In this document: in pieces, positions 1 through 12,952 of the stretch
How positions within the stretch are numbered: position 1 is the stretch's first letter
How the letters are laid out: each line of letters starts with the position of its first letter
NCBI GenBank assembly: GCA_948567375.1
Contig: OX419762.1
Coordinates: 58,546,841-58,610,840, forward strand
Direction: 5' to 3'
Origin: Lunularia cruciata
Taxonomy: Eukaryota; Streptophyta; Marchantiopsida; Lunulariales; Lunulariaceae
Length of the DNA stretch: 64,000 nucleotides
The notes under the pieces: model-generated
Database searches by the model: none
Told to the model about the DNA's origin: nothing
The model's input: only the letters and a program-made list of their open reading frames with translations
Made by a program: the position numbers and the translations under genes

Positions 1-424
1 AAATGTTTACCAAATTACATGCTTATTTATGGCTTGTGCTCAAAAAGCTCTTCTCCAATCTGGCATTGCTTAACATAATTTTTGCTTTCTCTAAAAGTGT
101 AAATTTTATACACTTTGCCAAACCATTTGTTGAGATGTACCTTGTATGGTAAAGTGATAAATTATCCCTTAATTTTACAATATCTATCAAACTCTCCAGT
201 TTTTTATTCTACACTATTATCAGATCTCAAACACTTCACTTTATTTCTATTTTTTTTTCTCTATCATCAACTTCAATTTTTTAAAGTTAAAGAAGACCTC
301 TGATTTTTGCTTCATGATGTAGGCGCATATTCTCCTAGAGTAGTCATCTACCAAACATAAAAACTATAATGCTCTAGATTTTGAAGCTATAAGTGCAAGA
401 CACCAAACATCAAAATGCAAGTAA

Positions 425-451
425 TCTAAAATCTAAAATCTAAAATCTAAA
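425..451. repeat. Short ATCTAAA tandem repeat
   Basis: About four head-to-tail copies of a 7-bp unit (ATCTAAA) inside the copia relic. It looks like ordinary replication slippage. It is not the plant telomere unit. Confidence 0.7.
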
Positions 452-561
452 GTTTTTGGAATGAACTCCTGTGGAAAAGCATACCTCCATTGCTTTCATT
501 TTACAAAAAGCTCACATAACTTTAATATACAACTTTTAAGGCCGTTTAGTTGCTTGATAAT

Positions 562-1139
562 TCACTTAGACCTCTTTGACTCAAATGTAGGTGCCATATT
601 TGTGTGGGATCTTTGGTATCTTCTTTTCCATAAAATTGTAGTTGCAACCTCTCTTGTAATGGTATCTCCAACTTGCTCATAAAGACTCCCTATCTTCTTG
701 CTCTTCCTTATAACCAATGCTCCTTTTAATACCTTTAGTGTTCCATTTTCTACTCCACACCTCCAAAAATTTGAGTCCAAAGTACCAAGTGATATCAAAT
801 TCTTCTTTAACTTAAGAATATTGTGCACATGAGCAAGAGCCATCACAACACCATCAAACATATTAATGCATATTGTACAATACCTTTACAAGCTACATTA
901 TTCATTATAGATACTCCATTGAGAGGGTTGTACTCATGAAGCCACTCCTTATTTGGACACATGGTAAGAGCAACCTGAGATTAAAATCCAAGACTCTTCA
1001 AATTGGTCTTTGTCTTGGGTGACACATAGAACATCATCCATAGATCCAAATGACTTTAGAATGCTTGCTTGATCTCAAAGTTCATCTTTTATCCTTATTG
1101 GACACAGGCTTCTTGCTATTACAATCCTTCTTGAAATGC
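562..1139 (-). pseudogene. copia protease end and GAG-pre-integrase domain
   Basis: Seen: the minus strand between about 1030 and 880 encodes a decayed aspartic-protease-like stretch including HEYNPLNGVSI. It is followed at 861-562 by an open stretch with LKKNLISLGTLDS and RKSKKIGSLY, which is the usual copia GAG-pre-integrase signature. Known: in copia polyproteins this domain links protease to integrase. Inferred: part of the relic whose gag lies at 2290-2640, separated by the solo LTR at 1140-1882. Stops upstream show it is dead. Confidence 0.75.
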
Positions 1140-1887
1140 TGTAATACTACAAGGAAAAGAGAAGAGAGAAAACACAGATTACACACTCAACATTTGATGC
1201 CCCAAAGGAGCACCTTCTCTTTATTATATAAACAAAGAGGATCTCCTCCAAGGAAGCTACACCATAGGATTAGGCACACCGATAGGTGATATGTCAGCAA
1301 GCTCCACCCTTGGATTACTTACTTGGATGGGTGACATGTCGGTCTAGGTCCTATCTGGTTGGTCAAACAAGCTTTGACCGGAAGGAATATTTTAGGGAAT
1401 CTTCTTGTAAGAGTCTCAGAATCACATAAGGTACCATTGGAAAGCTCTCAATGAGACAAACCAAGGGGGAGGGAAGGCCAACCTTTCCTTTATTGGTACC
1501 GGGGGAGGGGGAAATTTGTACATTTTCAAGTCCTAATTCATCCGTTTAGGCCTCCAAAATTGCCTTCAAAGCTTTCAGGCATATTTTGGTTCCTACTCTA
1601 TTAATAGAAGTCCTCTTTTGGTGATACCTCTTTCTGATCTATTTAGTTCATCACGTGTAACATTGTTCCAGATGTTACCAAACCAATTCTTACCTTTAAA
1701 ACATATGTCTAGCTTTTGGTTCTAAGGTTCTCAAGTCTATTTTGGTTTCTGCTCTATTAGTAAAAGTACTCTTTTGGTGATACTTCTATCTGATCTATTT
1801 TGACACTCATGTATAACATCATTCTAGATGTTATCAAACCAAATTTCACATCTAGATCATATGACTAGCTCTTAGTATTACAAATGC
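1135..1887 (-). mobile_element. Solo LTR, family 'LTR1' copy 1, with 5-bp duplication
   Basis: The unit 1140-1882 (743 bp) starts TGTAATACTA and ends TAGTATTACA, so it has TG..CA ends with a 10-bp terminal inverted repeat. It is flanked by perfect 5-bp target duplications AATGC (1135-1139 and 1883-1887). A related copy in the opposite orientation is at 20195-20954. The TATA-like motif reads on the minus strand near 1220, so this copy points the same way as the copia relic it interrupts. No internal coding region is present, hence a solo LTR left by LTR-LTR recombination. Confidence 0.9.
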
Positions 1888-2289
1888 CCAAACTTCCCAC
1901 GAGTCCAACACTTTCCTTTGGTGCCTCGAGTTCTAGACTTTGATCTTGATTTGTTCTTGATTTGATCTTTCTCTCTTGTCACTCCTTTGATAAAAAGAGC
2001 CTCTAGACTTATATTTTCTTGGATGGGTATTTTCCACATCTGATTGGACAATAATGCTGAAGTGACTTCCTCAAAGTTTATATCATCCTTCCCTTATACA
2101 AGAGTTGTGACCAGATGCTCATACAATGGAGACAATGAAGAGTGTTAATAATAGTCAATAATAGGAGTGTTGAATCCTCCTCTTTTGACTTAATCTCTAT
2201 GCTCATTAACTCACAAATGATTTTATTGAATAAATGAGGTGCTCCATGATACTATGACCCTCCTTCATTTGCGAAACATACATCTTTTG

Positions 2290-2661
2290 TTTTAGATACA
2301 GTATTTTTGTCAAGGACTTGGTCAAAGACTCTCCAATTTGGCCCACAATTTAGGTGCAAAGTTCTCATTTATTATGTTGTATAGCACTTCACCAGCAAGG
2401 TTCAACCAAATAATAGCTTTGACATCTGCATCCTCCCACTTATCATCACTTTTGTCCTCAAGTCTTGCCCCTAGAGCTTTGTGCAGCACTTGCCAAAAAA
2501 GTACTCTCACCTTCAATTGCCACAACCCAAAATTGAACTTTCTATATCAAACTTCTCCATTGCAAATTTGGCATTTGATATTGATATTATCCTTGACATT
2601 GCTTCTTAGGACCCACTTCACTCTGGACTGACCTTGCTCTAAACTATGCTCTAATACTAAT
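2290..2661 (-). pseudogene. copia gag N-terminal part and primer-binding site
   Basis: The minus strand 2525-2322 encodes a UBN2-type copia gag segment: W.LK.RVLFWQVLHKAL, DDKWEDADVKAIIWL and LWAKLESL. The stretch 2641-2660 on the minus strand resembles the plant initiator-methionine tRNA primer site (TATCAGAGC-like, here TATTAGAGCATAG). It lies directly inside the 5' LTR end. The reading frame is interrupted. Confidence 0.8.
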
Positions 2662-3042
2662 TGTGAGGAGATGCAATTATGAAAATACTCACACAACAAC
2701 ATACGACATACCACATTAAATGAAATTCAAGGACAATAGTAAATTATGTGGTTCACTTCCTAACTTGGAACCTACATCCACAGCCAAACATTTTCACACC
2801 CAACACTCTATTAATGCATCACTTACAATATATATGTTCAGATAGGATAGTCACCCATCATGCTCATCTTCCTATACTTCTTAAATATCTACCAAAGCGT
2901 CTCACCAATTATGTTCTCCAACATACTCTCAACTGAGTACCATATTAACAGCCTATGACTTAAGGCATTTTTTTCATCTGGCTGCCTCATCTATCATCAT
3001 CAATACTCAGTCAAAGCTTGAATAGCAAGACATGCATTAACA
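2662..3042 (-). repeat. 5' LTR of copia relic 1
   Basis: A 381-bp unit on the minus strand, TGTTAATGC...CTCCTCACA, lies directly upstream of the primer-binding-like site. The length and TG..CA ends fit a copia LTR. Just beyond 3042 the plus-strand copia relic 2 starts in mid-integrase, so relic 1 appears to have inserted into relic 2. The partner LTR would be outside the window. Confidence 0.7.
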
Positions 3043-5351
3043 AAAAAAAAAATCTGATACATTGGAAAGTAATTTGTTGTTTTGTACAAAGTTTTAAATT
3101 AGTCCATGAACTTACAACACCTTACTCTCTTGAGCAAAATGATGTCTTAAAAAGAGATCATAGAACAAGGTTTGAAGGAGAAGCATGTTACTTCCAACCA
3201 GCTGCATAGAGAGTTTTGGGTAGAAGAAATGGGGGCTATTACATATTTTTTGAATAGAGTTTTCAGTAGAGTTTTAGAGAAAACTCCTCACAAGCTTTGG
3301 CTTGGAAAAAAACCAACAATGACACTTTGAGAACTTTTGGTTGCTCAGTCTTTATGCACACACCAGTGGGTCAAAGATAGAAGTTTAATCCAAAGGGACA
3401 AGAGATGCACATTTCTGGATATAGTTCACAATCCAAAGCCTTAAAATTGTGGGATTAGAGGAAGAACAAGATGTGTGAAAGTAGAGAAGTCATATCTAGA
3501 GAAGAGCAACCTAATTGCAGATGGTTACACATGCTAAACTTAGACACAAATTGTCTTCAAGAGAGAGAGAGATGGAGAGCAAGCCAAGGCTAGAATGACC
3601 ATTGATGAGATAGAAGTTGATGGAAAGTTTCTACATAGTAGGCTTTAGCAAAATTAACAAGTGAGTGCAATCAAGAAACTGATATGCAAATAAGCTCAAC
3701 TTCAACCACTTAAGATGGAGAAAATTGCAAAAGGGAGAGAATGAGAGGACCACAAACAATTGGTGAGTGGGATGATGATAAGACATCTTATGATTGCATT
3801 GTTGCAGCTAAGATTGAAGGAGGAGATTAGATATAGATCCTATTCATTTGCAGGATGTAGTGCAATAACATGAGTAGGTGAAGGCCATGGATGAAGACTT
3901 CAAGCATTGAAGCAAAACAAGGTTTGAAAGCTAACAACATTGCAATAAGGAGATAAGTGGTAAAGTGTAAGTGGATTTATAGAACAAATCTTGATGCTAA
4001 GTGCAACATCTCAAGCCAGAAGGCTAGACTTGTAGTCAAGGGATATTCACTGCTTGCAAAATTCAACTATGAGGAGACATCTGCTTTGGTAGTCAAGTTT
4101 GATTCTATTGGATCTGTTCTTTTGTCAACTCCGTTGGAAGACATAGAGAGAGCTCAATTTGACATCAAGACAAATTTTCTTCATGGAGATTTTCATGAGG
4201 AAACTTACATGGAGCAGCCACAAGGATATGAAGAAGTTGGAAAGGAGAAGAGTGTTTGCAAGTTGCTGAAGAACCTTTATGGCTTGAAGCAAGCCTCAAG
4301 AAATTGGAACCAAAAGTTTGATGACTTCTTAGTGAAGTATGGATTGCAACCATTGATTTTTGTTCCTGACGTCTATTATGGATTTGGGATAATTCTCATT
4401 ATTTTTGTGGATGATGGTTTGGTTTGTGGGAAAAACAAATCTTACATTGCTATCATGTTAGATCATCTTGGTAGAGAATGGAGAAGCAAAGGACTATGTA
4501 GAACTTCAGATCATTTGTGATAAAGAAAATTGCATAATTAGATTGACTCAAGAAAGATGTGTTGAGTCAATTATTAAACAATTGAATCTTAGAGATATAT
4601 ATCTAGTTGCTATTCATGCAGATCCAAATGTTGGATTAAGATTGGAAGAAAGAGAAACAATTTGTGCATCCTACCAAGAAGCATTAGGATGCCTAATGTA
4701 TGCTATGATAGGTACAGGACCTAATACAACTAATATTATTAGCATGGTGGCAAAGTTTAGTTCTAATTCATCATCTCAACACTCAGGAACAATGAAGAAA
4801 ATTTTCAAGTACCTCAAAGGTAATTTGGATTATGGATTAAAATTTAGAGGAAGTTTTGATGTTGCTAATGCACTAGCTGGATATTGTGATGCTTACTTTG
4901 CAAGTGACTTAGACAATAGAAAGTCACGCTGTGGTTTCATATTCATGATGAATGGTGGACCACCAGCATGGAGCTGCAAACTTACAACAGTACACTATCT
5001 TTTCTACCAGAGGCAGAGTACATAGTAGCATATTTAGCTACCAAAGAAGTTATATAGCTCCATAGGTGACTCAAAGAACTGCAGTGTGGACAAGATGGTC
5101 CAAGTCTGATGTACAACAACAATCAAAGTTCTATCAAGCTGGTGTATAATCCAGAATTCCACAAGAAAACCAATCACATATAGATCCATTATAACTATGT
5201 GAGAGAGAAACAAGAGAAATAGGAGATCTGTTTCAGTGATATCAACACCAACAATCAGATTGCAAACATTTGTATGATTATTTTACAAGAAGATAAGTAT
5301 TGTAAGTTTAGAAATTTAATTGGAGTACTACCATTTCTTCAATGAGTCGGA
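3043..5351 (+). pseudogene. Ty1/copia relic 2: integrase end, RT, RNase H
   Basis: Seen on the plus strand: an integrase C-terminal portion (HELTTPYSLEQND; FGCSVFMHTP; about 3085-3480) with stops. RT follows at 3957-4520 (KCKWIYRTNLDAK, QFDIKTNFLHGDFHEETYM, NLYGLKQASRNW, FVDDGLV), then a frameshift near 4470-4520. RNase H is at 4690-5325 (MYAMIGT, AEYIVAYLATKEVI, NQSSIKL). The central 3480-3950 is eroded. Order and motifs are those of Ty1/copia pol. Copy 2 is 5'-truncated by relic 1 and has multiple stops. Confidence 0.85.
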
Positions 5352-5657
5352 GTGTTGAAATTACATTTCAGATGGTAGTACATGTTGCAAGTGGTAGTTG
5401 AGGTTGATATAACATGTACCATATACTATAGATGTTAGGGTTTTGTACATAGCACCCTACACCCAACTGCAGAGTTAGTTAGTATTAGAGTATGCAACAA
5501 GGTTGCAAGAGCAGCCTTTGGGAGAGGCAAGGCCTGAAAACACTACAATGTGTTTCATTAGCTTAGAACATGCATACAAGCCTGCATGTATTCCATTCCT
5601 CATTTCATAAAACTAGATTTGCAATAAGAAGTGTAGGACAAGTGTTTTGTATATCAT
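5352..5657 (+). repeat. Probable 3' LTR of copia relic 2
   Basis: After the last RNase H motif the sequence starts TGTTGAAATTACA and can be followed to TTGTATATCA at 5657. That gives TG..CA ends and a plausible LTR length of about 306 bp. No second copy is present here to confirm the borders, so the end is provisional. Confidence 0.45.
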
Positions 5658-8600
5658 TTAGTGTTATGTAATTGATGTGCAGATTTTAGTTAAACTATAG
5701 TGGCACCGATTTACCTCAGTTTCACCACAGTTTTCAACGAAGGCAATGCTGTTAGAAAAATGGCACATTGAATGTTATATTAAGGATAACTTCTCTATGT
5801 CACAACTAGACCAAGTTCTACGTCGATACTCGGTCGAGAGGCTCTGCGTGAAAGACTGTTATGCTTTTCTAGCTCAAACTTGATTGTTCATACATCTCCC
5901 CTTTCGAGTGAGTACTGAGCTAGAAGATGTTCATGCAGGCCACAAAGATCCAATGGCCAAGGCGGAGACATAGCTAGTTACTGTAAACTAAGTGCTTCGT
6001 TTATAAGTTTGTCCAACTTGGAGGTTGGAAAACGGATACAATCATCCCAAACCACAGAATGTTGAATCAATTAGATTGAATCCACGCGTGCAACTAACAG
6101 TATTGTTATCTTCTCATTTTGTCTCTTTATGTTTTTTGTGAGGCGACTGTTTCATCTCACTGGGGTAGTGAGGAAATGACTGCGTGGAAATGGACATGAC
6201 TTCACGATAATCATGAACAGTAATTCTTATAAGGTTCTATTTCATCCATAACATTACAATTTTTATTATTGCGGCAATGCAACACTGGCAACAACGATGT
6301 AGCGGATTGGTCTACTAGTAGATTAGATGCAACCCCTCTTGTGTATACAGACAGTCCAGCTGGTTAGGACCATCCTCAACCACCATATGCATGGTCACCT
6401 AAACAAGCGGGATTTGAGCTCGATTTGAGATGAGAACGAAAAAGCACGTGGTCATCCTGGAGAAAGACGTAGAAACACTTCAGCAGAGTGTATGAGCAAT
6501 AGGAAGCTAGGAAGTAGTCCTGATTCAACTACTCGAGGTACTCAATCCCGTCCATCTTGTGTACCGCCGCAGAGATCGGCAATATTGGCGTGCATGGTCG
6601 GTGCTTCCATCCGGACTGGCTTGAGCCCTGTTTGTTTATGTACTGTCTAACAGAACAAATTGTGGGTTGTCCATATGCTGGAGCCTAGCTTGGACTGCCA
6701 AGATGTCGAATTACTCAGGCAAGTCTTGGGAACTGTTGATTGAACCATTGAGTCATAATCTCAACCAGATGTCCAGACCAAGTTCCCGTATAGTGAACAC
6801 CAGAGGTGCGTGGAGTGGTATGCATTTTTCTTTCATAGTCAAAGATCTCATGGTCACCAATGTGAAATTCCATTGAACTGACATATTAGGGAAGAACCTT
6901 AAACTACGTGCTGGCATTGATGCGAGATGCTTTTCAGGTGATATTCGGCTGGGCATGACATGGCACGAATTAGTAGACGCTCAGCACTGCAGAGTTTGGC
7001 AGAAAGTCTTATCAACAGACTCTCGAGTTACACAAGTTTTCACTTGGAGGCTGCTGTGCTTTCCAGTGCTTGCATGATTCCATATTTTGACGTGAAGTGA
7101 ACATATGAAATGGCGACCTTATCTCCAAGGGTAAGTTATAATTTTAATTTTAAAGTTGTCCTGAGCTATACGTACATGTGATCTGAGCGTAATGTAACTG
7201 CTGAAGTGTTCACGTTCTTCCTCGTACATGCATAGGACTTTAAGTTTAGGAGGTTTAGCCTGAAGGGATTTACGACGCTTGAGGAGGCACGTGGAGTTGA
7301 GGGGTCTCTCTGTGAATGAATATTGACAAGGGGTGCACACTAAACCCAAAACGCACATTATAGTTGTGAAGCGCAAAGTAGTATCGATTACACCAAGCTG
7401 ACCAGTTGAATCCGGACTAAATATACCCTTGTAGAAGTTACTGGGATGATCAGCCTGTCTTTGACCCAGGTTGTGTCTATAAGTAGCTCAAGTATACTGA
7501 TCGATTGTGGCAATTTTACAGGCTTCCTCATTCATCATTTAAATGAGATTCACCATGGTTAGCCTCACACCTCTGACATCAGAAAGAACGGCTTCGAGCT
7601 TACATCTCGATTAAGATCTTGACCGGTCTGACCCTGCTGAACCATACTGAAATCGCATGCCCAATAAATCTCACTTCTCTTTCAGTTTATTATACCGGCG
7701 CCTTCCTAAAGAAGGCCCCCAACAAATCCAGTAGAGTCTTGCTTTCCAACTCCCACATCAACGCTATATTAAATAGTCCATTTCAGGCTTGGGTGTGCTA
7801 AGTGGATGCTAAGAATTAAGTAGCCGCTCGTACCCTGCCTTGCGCTTATTTTTCATTATAGACGTTATCTACTCGAGATGTAAGTATCATATGGTAATGT
7901 TTCATTTATCGTCCAGGGTTTTGTTACTCTACCAGCGCAGACAAAGGTCGTTCCATGAATGTTTCAAGCGAGAGAATACTCCAAATTACCAGGAGTTAAG
8001 AGAAAATTGGTGGGTTTGGTGCGTGTACTAAGAGAACGAGGCCTCTCGAAATTAAGAGCTTTCCAAACCTTGGCGGCCGAAATAATCCAAACATCAGTTA
8101 TGAGCACCAGATAACCATGCTAATTTCTGAGACATTAATTAGTTTTCAATGCACCGAAGAGTGATCAAATTCGGTCTACTTCCCGGTTGACCAGGTCATG
8201 ACCAAAGCAAAACCACACTCAGCCAGGTCTTCGATTCGTTTTCATTGTATTCTACTTGCCTTGTTCCAATTGTCCCTGTTTAACCTATCTACCAGTACAC
8301 TGAACGAGTTAGTGCAGCAAATCTATGAGCCCATAGACTGACTCACATATGTCCCTTCCAAACACTCTGAGATTGAATCTATCTCTCAAGGTAGGTCGTT
8401 CCTGCCATTACCAGCTACCTAACACAATCCCACATTCTAAATAAATGCCTAGATCCATAATTGAGTGTTAAATAAGACAATTCCTTTCCAGATCTAAATC
8501 TACAGAAATATTAACACCTTAGTGATATGTACCATAATCTCCTTGTGTTGTCATGGCTTTCCCCTGTTTCTCTTAATTTCTACTCTGTCCTCGGTATCAC

Positions 8601-9480
8601 GATCCTTGTTCACTTGGACTTTAACTGCTATTTATTTATGTTCCCCTTGTGGAGGACACTCAAATCTGACAAACAATTGGGCTCTGCACTCAAAGGCCGT
8701 AAAGTCCAATCGTTTGTGCACATAGTAGGAGGGAAGCTCGCTTCCTTGTTTGATTGGGCTTATGAACGGATGTCTATATGTCTCTTCATGCTTCTCTCAT
8801 AGCACATCCAGGATTGTGAACTCTGCTAGTACATGTCTATGTACGTCTACCCTCATCCGGTGTCGTCGTGTACTTGACCTGATTGGGTGGAGTCTTCTTT
8901 TAACCAGCTTTACCTCGCCAGAAAGTTTGAGTTTTGTACCCTATAAAAGGCCAAGGTGCTTCCAGTGCTAAACAAGCTTCCCCAATTTAAAGATGTAGAA
9001 CCTGCGCTACAGGAGGCGAGGATACTTAATTGCAGATGATACTCAATTGATTAATCTTAAAAGTTGCAAAAAGTTGGGACTTCTAGTCACCTGAGACGAG
9101 TAGTTTCATTGTCACCACATATGGCGTAATATTGGTGCTTTGTGGAGGCTTAAGTTCGAGTAATCCGTGTATATAAACCCTTCCGGAATAAAAACTTGCT
9201 TCAAGAGCCTTCGGAAGGAAGACACTTCCACTCCTGTAGGGAACTCAATAAAGCGTAGGAAGAGGCTGTTACTCCCGAGTAAGAGATACGCTCTTCGAAA
9301 GAAGCTGTTCTCTTCGTAAGGTAACCCATTTCTTCGGATGACGATTCAGACCTCCGCGGCGGAAGGAGTCTAGGTCCGTACGACAGTTTGAAATTATGCA
9401 TCACTTAAATTGCATGACTCGAGGACATGTGAGGATTTTGAGGGGGACCAAAGGTCATTGACAGGAGGGAAATCTTGGGG
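5658..9480. other. 3.8-kb stretch with no recognisable gene
   Basis: I see only short open frames with no family resemblance. Base composition is more balanced than in the surrounding retrotransposons. I recognise no second copy of this DNA in the window. It may be single-copy intergenic DNA or the eroded 5' part of the family-2 element that follows. Confidence 0.5.
9168..9177 (+). promoter_or_regulatory. TATA box upstream of family-2 gag remains
   Basis: GTATATAAAC sits about 320 bp upstream of the first gag-like frame of the relic at 9480-12289. It could be the promoter of that element's lost LTR. The following 200 bp are rich in short inverted repeats built on CTTCGGAAG and TTCGAA. Evidence is motif and position only. 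Confidence 0.35.
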
Positions 9481-12289
9481 AAATACAAGAGGGCAATTCA
9501 ACTGCGCGATACCACAATTTGTTCTTTAGTTATCCTATCTTAGTGGACACTTACAGCCAGGTTCTGGAGTGTGTAATTGGTAGTCTATCAATTCCACTAG
9601 TCAAAATGGTGGTAGGAGTGCTTCAGAATACCAGTTTGAACCTCAATACTCCCGCTGTCTACCCATGGGAAATGTTAGCTAGAAAGCCAGCATTGGAGAA
9701 GTTGAACCTCGCATTTCTCTTGACATGGAATTGGGAGTACAGCATGGCAACATTACATTGGGAGATGCTAGGACATAGGAAACCTGCACCAGGGAGTCTA
9801 CTGCCAATGTGAGCAGTTAGACCCCTCATCATTGGAGAGTGGTATTTGGTAAGAGTGTAGGTCAGGCGGGGGGTTTCATGTTTGATTCAAAGTTTACTCC
9901 ACTTAGTGAGAAGATGAAGAAGTGCCTAGTGCAGTCATTTGTGAAGAAGAAGAATGAATTTTGAGTAGCTGATTAAGAGAATCCACAAAGAGAGCCATCA
10001 TGGGGCCCTCATGAAAATCTTTCACCTAAATCAAACCACATACTTGACCAATTCACTGGTGGCCTTCTTTGAAGCCATGTTCTGCAATATCTTCATAGAT
10101 TCGGGATAAATTTTCCATACTCACATTCAAAAAGTTGTACAATATCTTTGAGGGCCAGGTCCCCATTACCTAATGCAGTTTGTAGTTCATTTTTACATTG
10201 GGCATGTGCTGCTCTCAAAGGCAAAGAAGTTCCAGTTCCCAAGACATGAGGTCTCGCAAGATTATTTTGATGACAATCCCACATGGGAGAAGCAATTGGA
10301 AGATGAAAGAGGCAGATGCAAAGTAGATGATAATGGGTGAACTGTGTCACCTACCAAGAAGGGGAAGCAAAAAGTATTTGGTAATAAAACTACAACAGGG
10401 ACAACAACTTGTAAATGGAAGAAAGCTCAAGTTATCAAGTCAGAAGATGAAGAAGGAGGATTTGATAATGAAGAAGGAGAAAGACCCTCTGAAGAGGAGG
10501 CAATAGGTTAGAAGAAGACCATAAGGAGCTTCAAGAACACAAAGAAGATAATGTGGAGAAAGAGTTGCACATTCCATCAGACTTCTTCAATGTAGATATG
10601 ATGACCATCCCGGACCATGGCCTTCTTGAAGCGTTCAATTGCCAATAAAGACACAAGGATACAATAGGACCCAAGAAGGAGAGGAGAAGGAGAGGGTTGA
10701 CCTTGGGCCAAAAACCACCAGTTCAGAGCTTACTTTGCCAGAATCCCCATAGCCTGGGCCCGTGCAAAAACCGACAAGGGAATTACCACCTCTACAAGAA
10801 TTTTCTCAAGAGGCAATACCAAGGGAATTTGAGGAACTTGTGCAGAAGTTGAACACAAAAGAAGAGAAGGAAGTATTAAGGGCAATGCTTGAGGTGAGGT
10901 ATGCTGTAGCAACTTGATGCCATTGATGTTGATCCTAGACACATACAATGCTATGTATGAGAGAAATAATCCAAATGTGTGTGGTATGCATTAATGGTAT
11001 CTACAATGCATGTCCAACTAGAGAATTAGAAGGCAAAGGAGAAATTCCTCAAGAGTGAAATTTTTTATCTGCACAAAGAGCAAAAAAAAAAGTGCACCCA
11101 ATCAATCACTGGAGGAAAAGTTGGAAACATAGAACAAAATCAATACAAACAGGGAATTACACATAAAAGCACTAGAGAAAAAATGCCAAATTTGTGGATT
11201 TCTTCACAGGTGAAGAAAGAAAAATGGAAAGTAGAGGCTATAGAAGTGAACAGAGATTGCAAGGAAAGGCAACCACGTAGGAAAAATGAAGGATAAGAAG
11301 ACCCTATGAGAAGACCCAAGCCGTACAAGGGAGACAAAAAAGGTAACATGAGGCTAAGCCCCAATAGAGTCTATATGAGAAATCTGCCCTACTGAGATTT
11401 GGACAATCTTTGAAAGAATTTCACATTCTTTGTCTTCACTAAATCAAGAGCTCACAACATGATCTAAGCAAATGGAGGTCAATTTTGTAACAAAGCAGGC
11501 AAACGTTGAGGAGATGGTGTAGAAATTGCAAGCCCACTTGACCCCATTAATGATAAACCAAGAATTAATGAGCATTTAAAAGAAGAGCTATGAGGAGGTA
11601 ACCATGGACTACAGAAGTGAGATTACCATTTAGTTACAAGAATATCAGAAGGAGGTGGAAAAGATACAATAGAAGTTAGTGGAGTTGTGACATGAGCTTC
11701 AAGCTGTAACAATATGTCTAAATCACAAGAAAAGCAAGAACCTTAAGCTACTACTCATGGAGAACCAGATTTCATCAAGTGAACAATGTTAGGAAGGGGA
11801 AGTGATGATGCACTTGGTTGTAAAGGGATCAGAGGAGGATAAATGACAAAAGAGTTTGAAGAGGGTATTTGACACATTATTCACGTTTATCAAGGAGTTC
11901 ATAGGATCAATCTCTACTACAAGTGAAATTCATAAACTAAGATACACTACAAGGTTAATGTAGCCAAAGGAAAATGAGACCATCTAGAGGATCCTTCTAG
12001 GGATTAGAGTAAGGATTATTCAGACATTTATAGAGCTTAGGAAAAGTTTATAATTACATTGATGGAAATAGAGGATGGTCATGGATAGCTATAGAAGATT
12101 AAGCACCAAAAGAGCCAACCCAATAGGAACTAGTAAAGTAGCTATTGCATGTGTCTCATCCACCTAGGCTAGTAGCACCATTGATGATAGAAAGAAAAAT
12201 TTAAGTCACCATTAGCACTCTTGATCTTGAGTCTTTAGTACTCATCTTGGGTCTTAAGCACTATGCAGTTTTATCAGGTTTTGTAACTC
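9480..12289 (+). pseudogene. Ty3/gypsy family-2 gag relic with acidic coiled-coil tail
   Basis: Not an intact gene. Plus-strand frames match the gag region of the two other family-2 copies in this window: HGALMKIF and LVAFFEA near 10000-10080 correspond to GGALMKIF and DVAFFTH at 62080-62140. FHTHIQKLYNIFEG near 10112 corresponds to FHTHVHKMYNVFDG at 62183. From about 10440 an acidic segment (EDEEGG, EEGERPSEEE) leads into a long K/E/Q-rich stretch to about 12080 that would form coiled coils if the stops were ignored. Pol is missing: copy A of family 1 begins at 12290. Confidence 0.6.
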
Positions 12290-12394
12290 TATCATGTGTA
12301 TATACATCACCACACAACATACATCAGTGTCAACATCACACACTATAGAAGCACAACTCACACATATGACATACATAGACTTTGAAGTGTCACA
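12290..12394 (-). repeat. Terminal repeat Y2 of copy A (split-repeat B2)
   Basis: These 105 bp are the outermost 3' segment. They are a close copy of Y1 at 12846-12952 (shared landmarks: GTATATACATC, CACACAACATACATCA, CTATAGAAGCACAACT). On the minus strand Y runs from TGTGACACTT to ..CATGATA. The TATA-like GTATATAC is near its outer end, so any transcription would leave the element. Confidence 0.85.
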
Positions 12395-12845
12395 ATAATC
12401 AGATTATTTAAAACTCTTGAATCAACTCAATTTAGATAAGTACTTGATATGTAACTCTATAAACTCCTAACAACTAGACACTGATTATAGTCAAGCCACA
12501 CCCACTCTAGCTAAGAGAATCCAGGTGATGTTTGCCAACCTTTGTACACCATAGCCAAGAACTCAAAGGCTCAACATCAGAGAAGTGAGCTCACTAGAGC
12601 TACATTTTGAAAGTATACCCATGGATTCAAGCTAGGTCTAAAACCCTAATGGTCCCACTGATGGCACATCCAGCGGTGCAAATGGTGCAAAGTGATGGTG
12701 GGCTCCATCATGAAATCAACACCCCAAACACAAAATCTGACCGTCAAAAAGTAGTCTATGGGAAATTGATGAAATACCTCTAACTACTATCACTGCAACT
12801 CTAGTGTCCGAGTAATTTAGATGCAACACTACAAATGGCGTGATA
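12395..12845 (-). repeat. Repeat X2 of copy A (split-repeat A2)
   Basis: About 450 bp, the counterpart of the 5'-terminal X at 36302-36660; both contain CACACCCACTCTAGCTAAG and the GCACATCCA region. It abuts Y2 directly at ATAATC|. The inner edge with Y1 is the perfect 12-bp palindrome TGATAGCTATCA (12841-12852). Confidence 0.85.
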
Positions 12846-12952
12846 GCTATCATGCGTATATACATCGCCACACAACATACATCATTGCCAACATCATACA
12901 CTATAGAAGCACAACTAACACATAAGTCATCCATAGACTCTAAAGTGCCACA
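12846..12952 (-). repeat. Repeat Y1 of copy A (split-repeat B1)
   Basis: These 107 bp lie between the polypurine tract and X2. In a conventional reading this would be the start of the 3' LTR (Y plus X), but the 5' end of the element has X only. Starts TGTGGCACTTTAGAG on the minus strand. Confidence 0.85.

Larger units (their letters stand above)
1..2661 (-). mobile_element. Ty1/copia retrotransposon relic 1 (internal region)
   Basis: The minus strand carries the 5' half of a copia element, read from 2661 down to the window edge: a primer-binding-like site, gag, protease and the GAG-pre-integrase domain, with many stops. The rest of pol lies outside the window. A 743-bp solo LTR (1140-1882) splits it between gag and protease. 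Its 5' LTR is 2662-3042. The segment 1-560 should hold the integrase start, but I see only scattered fragments there. Not functional. Confidence 0.8.

Noticed and set aside
425-451. Interstitial telomeric repeat
   Set aside because: The unit is ATCTAAA, which does not match the plant telomere unit TTTAGGG on either strand.
9250-9330. Heat-shock-element-like array of TTC and GAA blocks
   Set aside because: Spacing between the blocks is not the regular 2-base spacing needed; the inverted repeats are irregular.
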